The position numbers and the translations under genes were made by a program. 33,736 nt of DNA from contig MCFG01000545.1 in assembly GCA_002104895.1 (NCBI GenBank), forward strand, positions 1-33,736, written 5' to 3'. Numbering within the stretch: the first letter of the stretch is position 1; each line of letters begins with the position of its first letter. The notes under the pieces were generated by a model. It had not been told where the DNA came from, searched no databases, and saw nothing but the letters and a program-made list of their open reading frames with translations. Of the stretch, positions 14,088 to 25,207 are shown one piece after another. The DNA is from Anaeromyces robustus. Its lineage: Eukaryota > Neocallimastigomycota > Neocallimastigomycetes > Neocallimastigales > Neocallimastigaceae.

Positions 14088-14886
14088 GTTATATATATAT
14101 ATTTACAAATGGATATTAATAATATTTATTGTTATAATTAATTAATTATTATTAACATATATATTAATATATTAATAATGAACAATAATACGAAATAATT
14201 TATAATAAAAAATAAATTAAATAAAATAAAATAGTTTATTACCGAAACTAAAAATGAAATATCAATTATCCAAGCATTGGTTTTAATATCTGTAATTTCA
14301 AATTATAATAAATATGATTCAAAAAATAGTTTCTTAATACTATTAAGTAATCAAAAAAATCATAAGTTTTCATCGGTATATATTGCTCTATATTTTATAT
14401 TATATAATATAATACATATATATTTTACTATAAATAATTCAATAGTTGATATATATCAATATAATGAGTTATAGGATTAAGAAAATATTAATAATATAAA
14501 AAAATATTTTATTTTTTGATTTTTTTTTATATCAATATATATAAATATAGAAAATTTTAAAAGTAATTTCAAATATTTGTATAAGAAATAAAAGGTAATT
14601 ATTAATTATTATAATTGGATATAATACTTTACTATAATAAATAACTATATATAAAAGATATAAAGATATAATAACAATGATAATATTTTTTTTATTTAAT
14701 AATAAAATAGTATTTATAATTTAGCAATGAACAGTTCATCAAATTATAAAACATTATTTAAACATATGTTCAAATATCCTAAGCCAGATGATAAATTAAA
14801 TATAAATAAATGTTATGAGTAAGTAATAAAGATAGATATTAATATATTATTATTATTATTATTATTATTATTTATTTATTTTTTAC

Positions 14887-14955
<69 letters not shown>

Positions 14956-14965
14956 GATTATTATG

Positions 14966-15006
<41 letters not shown>

Positions 15007-15038
15007 GATTATTATGAATTATTATGATTATTATTATG

Positions 15039-15118
<80 letters not shown>

Positions 15119-17236
15119 CATTTCAAAAATAAAAACAAAAATCTTTCATTATTTATTTATATTATTATAATATTATTAAATAACTATTATTTATATTCAT
15201 AATATAAACCATTTAAATAATATTTTAAACCTTTATTTTTCTTAAAATATTTTTATTTATTTATTTTTCATATAGTCTACTTCAAAAAAGTATATTTCTT
15301 TTATTTTATGATTTAGTTTATAACAATGAATATTTTATAAAAATACTATATTCACCAAGAATTGAAGAATACCCGGATGCACCTATAAATACACATTTAA
15401 CAATTATACCAGATGTATCACCATTAGCTAGAGCATCATCAAGTAATATTTATATTTTAAATAAAATCTAAACTTTAAAAAATTATATAGAAATATGTTT
15501 ATATATATACATACATTTATATAATATATATATAAGATATTTCCTAATAAATAATCATAATTATATAATATTATATTATTATATAATTAATTTTATATTA
15601 TTATATTTTTTATTTATAAAGTAAATGAATGTTTAGATAACTTCCTTTCACTGTCTTCATTTTTATTTTGTAAAATTGATGATGAAAACGATAAATTATT
15701 TGTAAATTCTATACTATTAATTTTGACTTGTTTATGTGAAAATATTACCTCTCTTGCTATTATAACCAATCCTAAACAAAGCAAAGAAATATATATTTAT
15801 AAAAAAGTAATAATTTATCAAAAATATAATAAATGAATAATATTCATGATAATTAACTTACATTGTTTTTATAATTTACTTATATAATTCATATTCCTAT
15901 TATTAAATTATTAAATAATGTATACCTATATATATTAATATCACAAATTAAACTATTGATTATACACAAAGAAATATGGATCAAATTCAAATAATCAAGT
16001 CTTAGCATGTTATATTTTAGATTTAATGATATTATTTATGACAAATAATATTGATAGAATAGATTTATTCCAAGATTTCCAGTAAGTTCTAATAATCAAA
16101 TTGTATATTCATTAATAAAATGAAAGAAAAAATAATATTAATCAAATATTATTTCTTTTTATATTATATTATAGTCAAGCATTATTAATTATACAAAAAA
16201 TTTTATTCTATCTTTCACATATGAAAATTCGTTTTATCTATCATTGGAATGAATTATATGATGCTTTATTTTTAATAATTTCTAATATTAATAAAAATTT
16301 ATCATATTTAAAAAATCATATATATTTAAAAGGTCTTATAAATATGGTAATTATTAACTTTTTTATTATTTTATATTATATAATTTTTTTTTCTTTAATT
16401 ATTACTTATCACTAATACATTTTGTTTTATTTGGTTATTTGTATAAATAAATAAAAATATAAATTAAAAAAAATTTTTTTTTTATTTCTTTTTAAAAATA
16501 TAAAGATAATAAAAACTTTATCATTATTATTAACTGATGGTAAAAATTAAATACATAAATATTTATTTTACAATTTATATAATAATAAATAATAGCTTGT
16601 TATATTAATGAATCATTAATTAAATTAAACAATTAAATTAATAATAGGGAAAATATTTATGGATAACATGGTTGAATATGATCTTTTAATTAAAACAATT
16701 ATTGACAATACAGAAGAATATATGAAAATTAAAACCATTAGTAAATATATAAAATTTTACATATATATATATATATTAAAAAAGTCTTTATTTATATATA
16801 TAAGAAAAGAATAAGAATTAAATATAAAACTTTTTTTTTGTATATTAAAATAATAATAACAACAATAATAATAATAACAATATAATTAGGAATAAAATTG
16901 GAAGGGCTTTCATCTAGTGAAGATTTGGCAAATTTAAGTAAATATTTTGAAGAAAGTGTTTTAAAATTCTTTAAACCAATTGATGAAGTTCTTGAAGAGT
17001 TCAAAAAATATGATTCAAAACAAAATTTGAATGATATTATAAAAAATTATACAGATAATGTAGAATTTTCAATAAAAATTGAATCTGTTGAAAACTATCA
17101 TGAAAATCCATATAAAAGAAATTTTTTTGTTAGATATAATAAATTAATATCATCTTATCTAAAAATTATGATAGAAAATGATACAAGTTTGGATGACTTT
17201 ATTCCTTCTTTAACTACCTCAGCAAAAATAGTATAA
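12573..17236 (+). CDS. ARMH3: ARMH3 (C10orf76-like) armadillo-like helical protein
   Basis: Seventeen exons: 12573-12656, 12812-12934, 13140-13229, 13347-13394, 13520-13618, 13740-13785, 13903-14030, 14235-14375, 14551-14594, 14711-14818, 15276-15442, 15622-15806, 15972-16081, 16175-16346, 16506-16539, 16648-16740, 16890-17236. Phases agree throughout and sum to 2019 nt, 672 residues; human ARMH3 has 689. Landmarks matching the family: DEFF then NDPSK and FWDEFFLYNV near residues 24-46 (human DEIF, EDPSK, FWEELFLMKV); NYNKYDS (human NYRKYES); LLILTCLCE (human LIILTCIAE); and KIRFIYHWNELYDAL near 475-489 (human RVRLHYTWRELWSAL). In animals ARMH3 is a Golgi protein that binds GBF1 and PI4KB and supports phosphatidylinositol-4-phosphate formation; the same job here is inference. 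Least certain splices: exon 4 donor (GTTCGT) and exon 10 acceptor. Intron 10 (457 bp) is swollen by an ATT microsatellite. Confidence 0.9.
14846..15119. repeat. (ATT)n microsatellite in ARMH3 intron 10
   Basis: About 270 bp of ATT units with a few ATG interruptions (near 14953-14965 and 15005-15040) and one AATT slip. It accounts for most of the 457-bp intron, whereas the other introns of the gene are 93-205 bp. Open frames of poly-Ile, poly-Tyr or poly-Asn across it are artefacts. Confidence 0.95.
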
Positions 17237-18284
17237 ATTAATAAGTAAATAAAATATACATATACTAAATAAAAAAAAAAAATTAAAAACCTTATTTAAA
17301 TCCATCCAAATTTGTATTAAAATAACGAGATTAAACACTTGATAAAAATGTATTATTTGTAAATTAATTAGAAAAAAATAAAATAAAATTAAGTATAAAA
17401 ATAAATAAATATAAAAATATATAAAATAATATATTGATATAATATATATGTTCATTAAGTAATTCAATAAATAAAATTTTTTCCGTTTTTTATTTATTGC
17501 TTTTTAATTAGAAAAAATTATAAAAAATTATATATAATAATAAATAGTTCTAATAATAAAAAATGAATAAAAGATTTTTTTTTCAATATTAAAAATTTAT
17601 GTAATTAATATATATAGTATTAAATAATAATTACTCTAAATTAATTAAATAAATTATTATTATTGAAAAAATTCCTTTTATTCATTTTTATTTTATTGGT
17701 TATTTTGTTAATAATAAATCATTAAAATGTCAAACTTTATTTATTATAAATAATAGATATAACCAAATTGTAATTTAATATTTTAATTAAATTCAGGTCA
17801 ATATTTTATTTTTTAAAATTTGAAAATGTTAAAAAGAAATATATATATATATATAATTAGACTAACATATGAGTACCCATATTTGAAAATGTTAAAAATA
17901 CTAAAAAATAAAATATAAAACCATTAAAATAAAATATAAAACCATTAAATAAATTTATAGTAGAATATAATTCAAATAAAATTCAAATAAAATATAAATA
18001 AAATATAAATAAAATATAAATAAAAATATAATAAAAATAAAAAGAATTATTTAATTTAATATTTAAACAATAATGATGATAAAAACAAATAATAATAATT
18101 AAATTTTTTCAATAAAAAAGTAATTATATAATAAACTTTAATTATTATTATTTGAATTATAATACGATTTCATATTTTAAACATAAATATTAATTATTTA
18201 AGAAATACTTTTTTACTTTTTAAAAAATAAAATAAAATATTTAAAAAAAAAATAAAAAATAAAAAATAAAAATAAAATAAAGAC
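17237..18284. other. 1-kb spacer, A+T-rich with short tandem repeats
   Basis: Holds the 3' region of ARMH3 and the upstream region of the small secreted protein. TTTGAAAATGTTAAAAA occurs near 17818 and 17881, TAAAATATAAAACCATTAAA occurs twice near 17908-17948, and a run of AAATATAAATA-type units spans 17970-18030. No coding frame is supported. Confidence 0.65.
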
Positions 18285-18890
18285 ATGAAAATAATCTACT
18301 CATTAATATTATTTATATATTTTCTTAATTACGTTAATGCAGAAAGATCTAATTGTATCTCAGAAAATGGTGAAATTTGTGGTAATTGGGATAGTTTATG
18401 TTGTTCAGGTTATTCTATAGAAGATGAAAATGGTTATGATTGTTGGATACTATTTCCAATAGTTAAAAAAAAAATTAGAATTTGTGGAAGTCCTGGTCTA
18501 ACGCCTGAAGAATATATTGCTAAAAGAAAAGAAAAAAATAAGAAAAAAGAAAATGAAAATAATAATAATAATACATCGAAAGATAATAATAATAATAATG
18601 AAAATAATAACAATAATAATATTTTAGAAGGACCTAATAATAATAATAATAATGATAATAATGTAATTCATGATTATAATTATAATAATGATGACCTAAA
18701 TGATTATGATAATAGTTTAAAAATAGGAAATAATAATAATAATAATAATAATAATAATTATAATCCTGTTATTGTAACAACCACCACCATAATGCAACCT
18801 TCCTCACTTCCTACCCCAGAAGTTGCTACGCCTAACACTGATAATAACTTTAATAATATGAATAATAAGGTTTCTTTATTTGATAAATAA
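18285..18890 (+). CDS. small secreted six-cysteine (knottin-like) protein with Asn-rich tail
   Basis: Single exon, 201 residues. Residues 1-19 form a clear signal peptide (basic MK, hydrophobic core, VNA cleavage-type end). The mature N-terminus has six cysteines at 24, 32, 39, 40, 53 and 67, that is C-x7-C-x6-CC-x12-C-x13-C, the order used by inhibitor-cystine-knot folds. No other cysteine occurs, so the domain could be fully disulfide-bonded. Residues ~76-92 are Lys/Glu-rich, ~93-160 are dominated by Asn runs coded by AAT/AAC, and the end is Thr/Pro-rich (TTTT, PTPEVATP). The architecture suggests a short folded domain displayed on a flexible tail outside the cell. I do not recognise the family; the knot assignment is inference from cysteine spacing and no activity is assumed. 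Confidence 0.82.
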   Translation: MKIIYSLILFIYFLNYVNAERSNCISENGEICGNWDSLCCSGYSIEDENGYDCWILFPIVKKKIRICGSPGLTPEEYIAKRKEKNKKKENENNNNNTSKDNNNNNENNNNNNILEGPNNNNNNDNNVIHDYNYNNDDLNDYDNSLKIGNNNNNNNNNNYNPVIVTTTTIMQPSSLPTPEVATPNTDNNFNNMNNKVSLFDK

Positions 18891-19702
18891 ATTTAATACT
18901 GGATATTAGATATATATCTATTAATATATATCCAATATCTCTATTACTTTAATTTAATATAAAATATTAATAACAATTACTATCATTTATTCTTTCAAAA
19001 TAAATAATTCTAATGAAATGTAAAAATTGTATACATAATAAAATAAATTTTAAATATAAATATAAATATATAAATATATATATAATAGAAAAAGATACTC
19101 TTTAATAATATTTATATGTTATAAATAAAATTTAACAATTTAAGCAAATTTCAATTAATAACTAATTTCATAAATTGTAATTTTTAATTTTTAAATTTCA
19201 TTAAAAATAAAAATAAAATATAAATATGTAATCCTTTTTATATGATATATTTAAATTTATAAATAAAAAATATATATTGTTATAATGTTAAAATGTTAAA
19301 TGATGTTTTATAATTGAAATTTTTATACCTAATTATTAAACATTATTCAACAATATTAGTTATATTTTATTATTTTATAATTAAAACTATATTCTTTTTA
19401 TAAAGAATAAAAATATTTATAATGAATTAAAAGATATAAATATTAATAAATAAAGTTTAAAATTTATTTGAAAATTAATACAATAATGTAAGAAATTAAT
19501 TATACGTATTTGTAAACGTATTATATATAATAAACAAAGGAGAATTAACGTAGAAAATTTATTCGTTAGATTAATGATTATTATTTTAAAATGATTGGAT
19601 ACAATTTTAATGTGAACTATTAACAAAAATCACAACTACTATTTCTTTAGTTCTTTCTCTTTTAATATTTTCGTACTAGTTATTAGTTGAAAATAAGGAA
19701 AA
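18891..19702. other. 0.8-kb spacer upstream of RPS25
   Basis: No gene was seen. A pyrimidine-rich patch (TTTAGTTCTTTCTCTTTT) lies at about 19644-19661, some 40-60 bp before the RPS25 ATG, and may belong to its promoter or 5' leader. A weak inverted repeat of ATATC/GATAT motifs at 18900-18945 follows the stop codon of the preceding gene. Confidence 0.55.
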
Positions 19703-20247
19703 ATGGTAAATATTTAAAATAATGATGGATTGAAAATAAAAATAAATTATTTATTTGTTAAATGACATATTGTATTATATATATATATTATATATATAAT
19801 ACAATATAAATGTCAATTAAAGATTAAATGATGTATAATTATTGTTAAATGTAATAAATCAGTGAAATATTAATAAATATTTTAATAACTTATTTATTTA
19901 TGTGCAATTATTTATTTATATTAATAAATAATTAGGCACCAGATAAGGCAGCTAAAGCAGCCGCAGCTAAAGCTGGAGGTAAAGCTAAGAAGAAGAAGTG
20001 GTCTAAGGGAAAGGTTAAGGACAAGGCCAACAACGCTGTTACTTTCGATAAGGAAACCTACGACAGACTTTTCAAGGAAGTTCCAACTTACAAGTTAATT
20101 ACCCCATCTCAATTAGTTGACCGTCTTAAGATCAATGCTTCCTTAGCCCGTGCTGCTCTTAAGGAACTTGAACAAAAGGGTTTAATTCGTTTAATCTCTT
20201 CCCACAAATCTCAACTTATTTACACTAGAGCTACTCTTGAACAATAA
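19703..20247 (+). CDS. RPS25: 40S ribosomal protein S25 (eS25)
   Basis: Exon 1 is the ATG alone (19703-19705), followed by a 230-bp phase-0 intron (GTAAAT donor, TTAG acceptor). Exon 2, 19936-20247, completes a 104-residue protein, the usual length for the family. The N-terminus is the Ala/Lys-rich tail ([24 protein letters not shown]). The winged-helix body follows, with [50 protein letters not shown] and the end YTRATLEQ, all hallmark eS25 segments. eS25 sits on the head of the small ribosomal subunit near the tRNA E site. Codons are much richer in C and G at third positions (AAG, GCC, AAC, CTT) than in neighbouring genes, as expected for very high expression. An intron right after the start codon places regulatory potential in the intron. 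Confidence 0.97.
19763..19815 (+). other. inverted repeat in RPS25 intron
   Basis: TGACAT-ATTGTATTATATATA on the left pairs with TATATATAATACAAT-ATAA-ATGTCA on the right, giving about 20 paired bases with a three-base bulge and a short AT loop. It lies about 60 nt after the donor and 120 nt before the acceptor. It may bring the splice sites together or be a chance product of AT-rich DNA; the GACAT/ATGTC ends make chance less likely. Confidence 0.55.
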
Positions 20248-21818
20248 GTTATATGAAATGTATAAAGAATAAACCGAATTTGATATTAAATAAATTGAAA
20301 AGGGTGTTTGTCAGATAAATTCTAAAAAAAAATTGAATTTATTTAATCTATAATATTTTATAAATTAAAGTGTTAAATTTCAATGAAAATATGAAATTTT
20401 TATTTATTTTAATATTCCGTATATCGAAAAGTATGTAAAAGGTCAATTTTTAAATGGATGAGTATGAAAAGTAATGGAGGTATTAAATATAAATATAATA
20501 ATATATGTTTATTTTTATATATAAGTATTGAATATATATGATTATATAGTCAAAATAATACTTGGAGATATAATCTTTCAAAATAAGTAGTATTAATTGG
20601 AAAAGAAATAAGAAAAATAAAGAGAATATTTTAAGGAAAAGGCTTCAGAAAAGCAATTAGTAGTATATAATAAAAGGAAGTTAATAATCAATTATGTTCT
20701 GTTTTTTAGTTTATATTATGTAAAATTGAGTGAAACCATATTGTATATATGGTGTATATAATAAAATTTTATGAAAGTGAAAAATATAATATTTGTTATT
20801 GATATATATATGATTTTTTATTTATTTATTTATGAATTTATTTATGTATTTTTTTTATTTATTTATTTTGTTTTTACAGAAATTAAAAATATGTTTTTTA
20901 AGTTCATTATAATGATATATATATTTTGTGATATACAAAAAAGGTATGGTAAAGTAGTATGCTTGTAGTTATTAAAAATTTTATATTTTATTTTTTTACT
21001 TTTATTTTTTTAATTTTTTTTTTTTTTTTTTTTTTTTTTTGGCATGTTAATATATATTTTAAAAATTATGTTTTAATTTTTTTTATAAATTTTGATACTA
21101 CTTTTGTTACTACTTTTTATTACTACTTTTTTTGTTATAAATAGTTATTATTCTAATGCTCTAATATTAAGAGTAAAAATAAATTAAAATATTTTATAAT
21201 TATAATTATATCTAAATAGAATATATATATTTTGATAAAATAAAAATTTAAATTTGAATTAATAAGAAATAAATTAAAATGAAATCCTTCCGTCAAGAAA
21301 GATATATTGTATTGTATTTGTTTTTCGATGAGTTTATACTGATTTTTTTACATAAAATTAACATAAATTAATAATAATTGTTATCTTTATATTAAATAAC
21401 AAAAAACAAAAAAACAAAAACAAAACAATTGAATATTTTATAATTATAATTATATCTAAATAGAATATATATATTTTGATAAAATAAAAATTTAAATTTG
21501 AATTAATAAGAAATAAATTAAAATGAAATCCTTCCGTCAAGAAAGATATATTGCATTGTATTTGTTTTTCGATGAGTTTATACTGATTTTTTTACATAAA
21601 ATTAACATAAATTAATAATAATTGTTATCTTTATATTAAATAACAAAAAACAAAAAAACAAAAACAAAACAAATGAATGCTTTATAATATTTATATTTAT
21701 AAATTAATATTGTTGATTTGATTCCTCTTTTTCTCTTTTTTTTATATTATATTTGGATTTGGATTTGGATTTGGATTTTACTTCAATTTTTGCTTATTGT
21801 TTTTGCTTATTGTTTTTG

Positions 21819-21859
<41 letters not shown>

Positions 21860-21933
21860 CCTTTTCTTTTTCTTTATATTAAATATATTTGATATAACAA
21901 TTTTTACTGTTGGTTTTGTTTTGATTTGATTAT
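20248..21933. other. 1.7-kb spacer between convergent RPS25 and ferrochelatase A
   Basis: No coding frame is supported. It contains a small perfect hairpin (ACCATAT, five-base loop, ATATGGT) at 20734-20752, a 22-bp T-run near 21018-21040, the 244-bp tandem duplication listed next, a (GGATTT)4 tract near 21753-21778, repeats of TTTTTGCTTATTG near 21787-21815 and a ~40-bp T-run at 21820-21859. Confidence 0.65.
21188..21675. repeat. near-identical 244-bp tandem duplication
   Basis: Copy 1 is 21188-21431 and copy 2 is 21432-21675. I find only two differences: T at 21310 versus C at 21554, and T at 21429 versus A at 21673. Each copy holds a less A+T-rich core (GAAATCCTTCCGTCAAGAAAG ... TTTTTCGATGAGTTTATACTGA) and ends in an AAC/AAAC-rich tract. 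Such identity implies a recent event or ongoing correction. Confidence 0.95.
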
Positions 21934-23373
21934 TTAATATAAAATTATTAAATGATTAACCAAAAATAATGAAATAACAATGAATAATAATAAAATAATA
22001 AAAATAATCTTGTTTCTTTTATTCCATTGTACTCTTTCTATTGATTTATTATAAAATACATGATTACTATGGTTGGAATGAAGTTGATTTAATTTCTTTT
22101 TACTATCAATAGGTCCATCAATATATTTTTTAATATTATTATCTACTAATGCAAAATTTAAAAAATGATCAAGTTCATCTTCATTAGTAACTTTAATATC
22201 ATGATTTAATTTTTTAATATGATCCATAAATATATCACCTAAAACTTCAATAAATCGAGGATCATCATTAAAAGATTTACAACGTTTAAAACATTTAACA
22301 CCATATTCTCTAGCATGATTATTTTGTAAAACATCAATATCATATAAAGTTTCTATATGATCTGATACAAAAGATAATGGAAATACTAAAATATTAGCAT
22401 TACCATAACCTTCCATTAATGCAATAGATTTTATAACATCTAAAGTTTTAGGTTCTATCCATTTTTTACCTTCTTGACTTTGCCAACTAAGATATATATT
22501 ATTTGGAAGCCCTAATATGGATTTAACTTTTTTTAAATTCTTTTCAATTTCAGATTTATATATATCTCCTTGTTCTATAAGAGATAATGGTAATGAATGA
22601 GCTGTAAATATAATATTAACAGTATTTCTTTCATCTTCTGGAAATTCATTTAAAGTAGTAATAACAGAATCAGCAATGAGCTATTATATATAAATATATA
22701 TATATATATTTTTTAAAAAAAAAAAATTTTTTTTAAAAAATTTTATTTATTAATAAATTTATTAATTAATGATATTTTTTAAATATAATTTTTTATTATT
22801 ATTTATATTTAAAAAAAGATGAAATTTTAAATAATAAAAAATAATTAAAATTTTGAGATAATAATAATAAAATCTGAATTTTAAACTATAAAATTTAGAA
22901 TGAAAAATTAATTTCAAATAAATAAAATAAAAAACAAGATAAAAATAAAATAAAATCTAAATTTCAAATTAGAAATTTTAAAATGAAATTAGATTTCAAA
23001 TCAAGATTTCCAAATTATTAAAAAAAAATTTTTAATGCATGAAATTTCATAATATATTTTTATATATATATAGTTTTTTTTTTTTTTGTAATTTTTATAT
23101 ATCTATTTCTATTTATTTCTTATTTATTACCTTTAAATATGAAGGATGACTATTAAAACTTTGAATTACACTCCATTTTATCCTTCCCTGAGAATCATAA
23201 TCGTCAATAGCTTTATCTAAATTTCTCAAACTACTCAAAGTAGAAGTTACTGAATATTGTGGATATAAAGGAAAAGCTACACAAAAATCAACTCCTAATT
23301 TTAAAAATTCTTGTACAACTTCTTCTGAAGTTGGCTCGCTATATCTTTGACTATGAAATACAGCATGTGGCGC

Positions 23374-23420
<47 letters not shown>

Positions 23421-24307
23421 TTATTTAATAATAAAAGTATTTAATAATATTATATTTTATTTAATAATATTTAAAATATTTATTAAAATTATTACTATTA
23501 TTATTATATAATAAACTTTTTTTTTCTTTTTATCATTAATTCTTATATAATATTTCAATATATATATAAATATCAAATATTGATATAGATAATACATTTT
23601 AATTATTTTGAAAAAAAATAATAATAATAATAGCTAACCTGTTTCTGGTGAATGATAATCTAGGTATTGTCTTAACATTTCAGCTTGAATATTACTCCAA
23701 TAATTAACAAAAGAAAAACCACCAACAAGTTTATGTTTTCTTATACTATTCTTTCTTGCAGCTAATGCAATTATTCTTCCTAATAAATTTTGACATGGTA
23801 GCTTTACCAAATTGCTATCAGTGAACATATTTGTTAAATAACGAAAACTATCCTTTTCAGATTTTGAAGAACCAATATTTAGTAACACAATACCTGTTTT
23901 AGGTTTCCTATAATATAATAATTTTTGTATATATAGATTCATAAATTATAAAGTCAATTCAATATTTTTTTTTTAACTATATTATTTTTTATATAAATTT
24001 CAAATTATAAAAATTAGATTTCGAAATTCATATAATATATACCATCTGTGCAATTTTCCTTCCTCATTTATATACTCTTTTTAAAATTTATATTTATATT
24101 TAAAATTTTTTATTCAAAAAAAAAAAAAAACATTATTATTATATATAGAAATTTATTAAAATATTAAAACAATTATAATAAAAGTAGATATAGATATAAA
24201 TATTCAATATTATTTAAAAATGAAATTTCATTGAAATTTTATATAAAAAAAAATAAAATAAAAGTAAATATAAAAATAAACTTACTAATATTTCTATGAA
24301 ATGTCAT
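21934..24307 (-). CDS. ferrochelatase, copy A
   Basis: Five exons, 24307-24286, 24076-24043, 23907-23639, 23372-23131 and 22680-21934, give 1314 nt and 437 residues, in frame at every junction. Ferrochelatase inserts Fe2+ into protoporphyrin IX in the last step of haem synthesis. Family signatures: KPKTGIVLLNIG at 20-31, LPCQ and the IIALAARK segment, SPETAPH at 105-111, QRYSEPT at 117-123, YPQYS at 145-149, KWS, TAHSLP with catalytic His217, and SDHIETLYDID with Glu299. The N-terminus (MTFHRNIKYINEEG) is too short and unbiased for a mitochondrial presequence. After the core, a polar ~60-residue extension leads to a ~20-residue hydrophobic segment at the very C-terminus, suggesting a tail anchor. 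The Cys-rich 2Fe-2S extension of animal enzymes is absent. The 22- and 34-bp first exons are the least secure, but they are matched exactly in copy B. Confidence 0.92.
23374..23422. repeat. (TTA)n microsatellite abutting a ferrochelatase A acceptor
   Basis: About 16 trinucleotide units inside intron 3 of copy A, ending directly at the acceptor of exon 4. Read on the gene strand, the acceptor region is AATAATAATAAG with no pyrimidine tract. The corresponding intron of copy B carries a far longer version. Confidence 0.9.
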
Positions 24308-24912
24308 ATTTCCTTTACTAAATATAATAAAAAATTAAAAATTAAAACAAATTTCTTTCTATTTTTAATCTCTATTATAAAATTTATGAAATAGTAAAAA
24401 GAATGATTGTATAAATATAAGAGTTTACTTCCATTATTTAAATAAAATATTTTAATTTATTTAAAGATAAATAAAATTAAATTTTTTATATTATTTAGTT
24501 TATATTAATTATATATTAGAATATATATATAAATTTATAATATCTTAAATTTTTGTTGTATTTAATCTATTTAATAACCTTAATCTAAAAATTATTAATT
24601 ATTTTGAAGATTAAGCATATAAATTATATTTGATAAATAAATATATATATAAATATTTTTTTATACTTTTATTTGTTAAGCTTTATAATTATTACTGTAA
24701 TTATTATTGTAAAGTATAAAAAATGAAAAATATGAGGATTTATATTATATATCTAAGATATTAAGCATTAAATAAATAATAAATATTAAAATAATAATAT
24801 TATTAATATTTATTATATTTATTATATTTATTATTTATAATAATAAAATTTTAATAATAATTAAATAAAAAAAATTATAAATAATAATATCATTTTTTTT
24901 ATTGAATAAAAG

Positions 24913-25003
24913 TGTATTAGTTTTTTTTTTTTTTTTATAATTTATAATTTGTAATTTAAATTACAAATTATAAATTATAAAAAAAAAAAAAAAAAACTAA
25001 GTA
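24913..25003. repeat. large palindrome (hairpin-forming inverted repeat)
   Basis: The arms meet at GTAATTT|AAATTAC (centre 24957/24958). They read TTAG, a T-run of 16, then ATAATTTATAATTTGTAATTT; the other arm mirrors this with an A-run of 18 and CTAA. Pairing extends about 40 bp per arm with a two-base slip in the homopolymers. No terminal duplication or coding content was seen, so a MITE is possible but unproven. Confidence 0.8.
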
Positions 25004-25207
25004 CAAAAAAATTATCAATTAAATAATATATTAATTGATTTTTGTTATTGAATAGAATATATTATAATATATATAGTTATTCCGTTAAATTATGTGAAAT
25101 ATTGGTTTAAATGTACTAAAATAAATTAATGTATGTAATTTGGTGTATAATAAATCATATTCTAATAAAATAACTAAATTTTTAATTTAGTAAACTCTAA
25201 AAATATT

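Noticed and set aside
14876-15202. Poly-Ile/Asn and poly-Tyr frames on both strands
   Set aside because: Translations of an ATT microsatellite inside ARMH3 intron 10.
20959-21144. 61-residue Phe-rich plus-strand frame
   Set aside because: Built on T-runs, with no conserved motif or start context. Same for 20771-20968, 19417-19626, 17219-17467 and 13127-13327.
21310-21345. C/D-box snoRNA in the tandem duplication
   Set aside because: GATGAG and CTGA are only about 10 bases apart and no terminal stem was found, so it is kept only as a remark.
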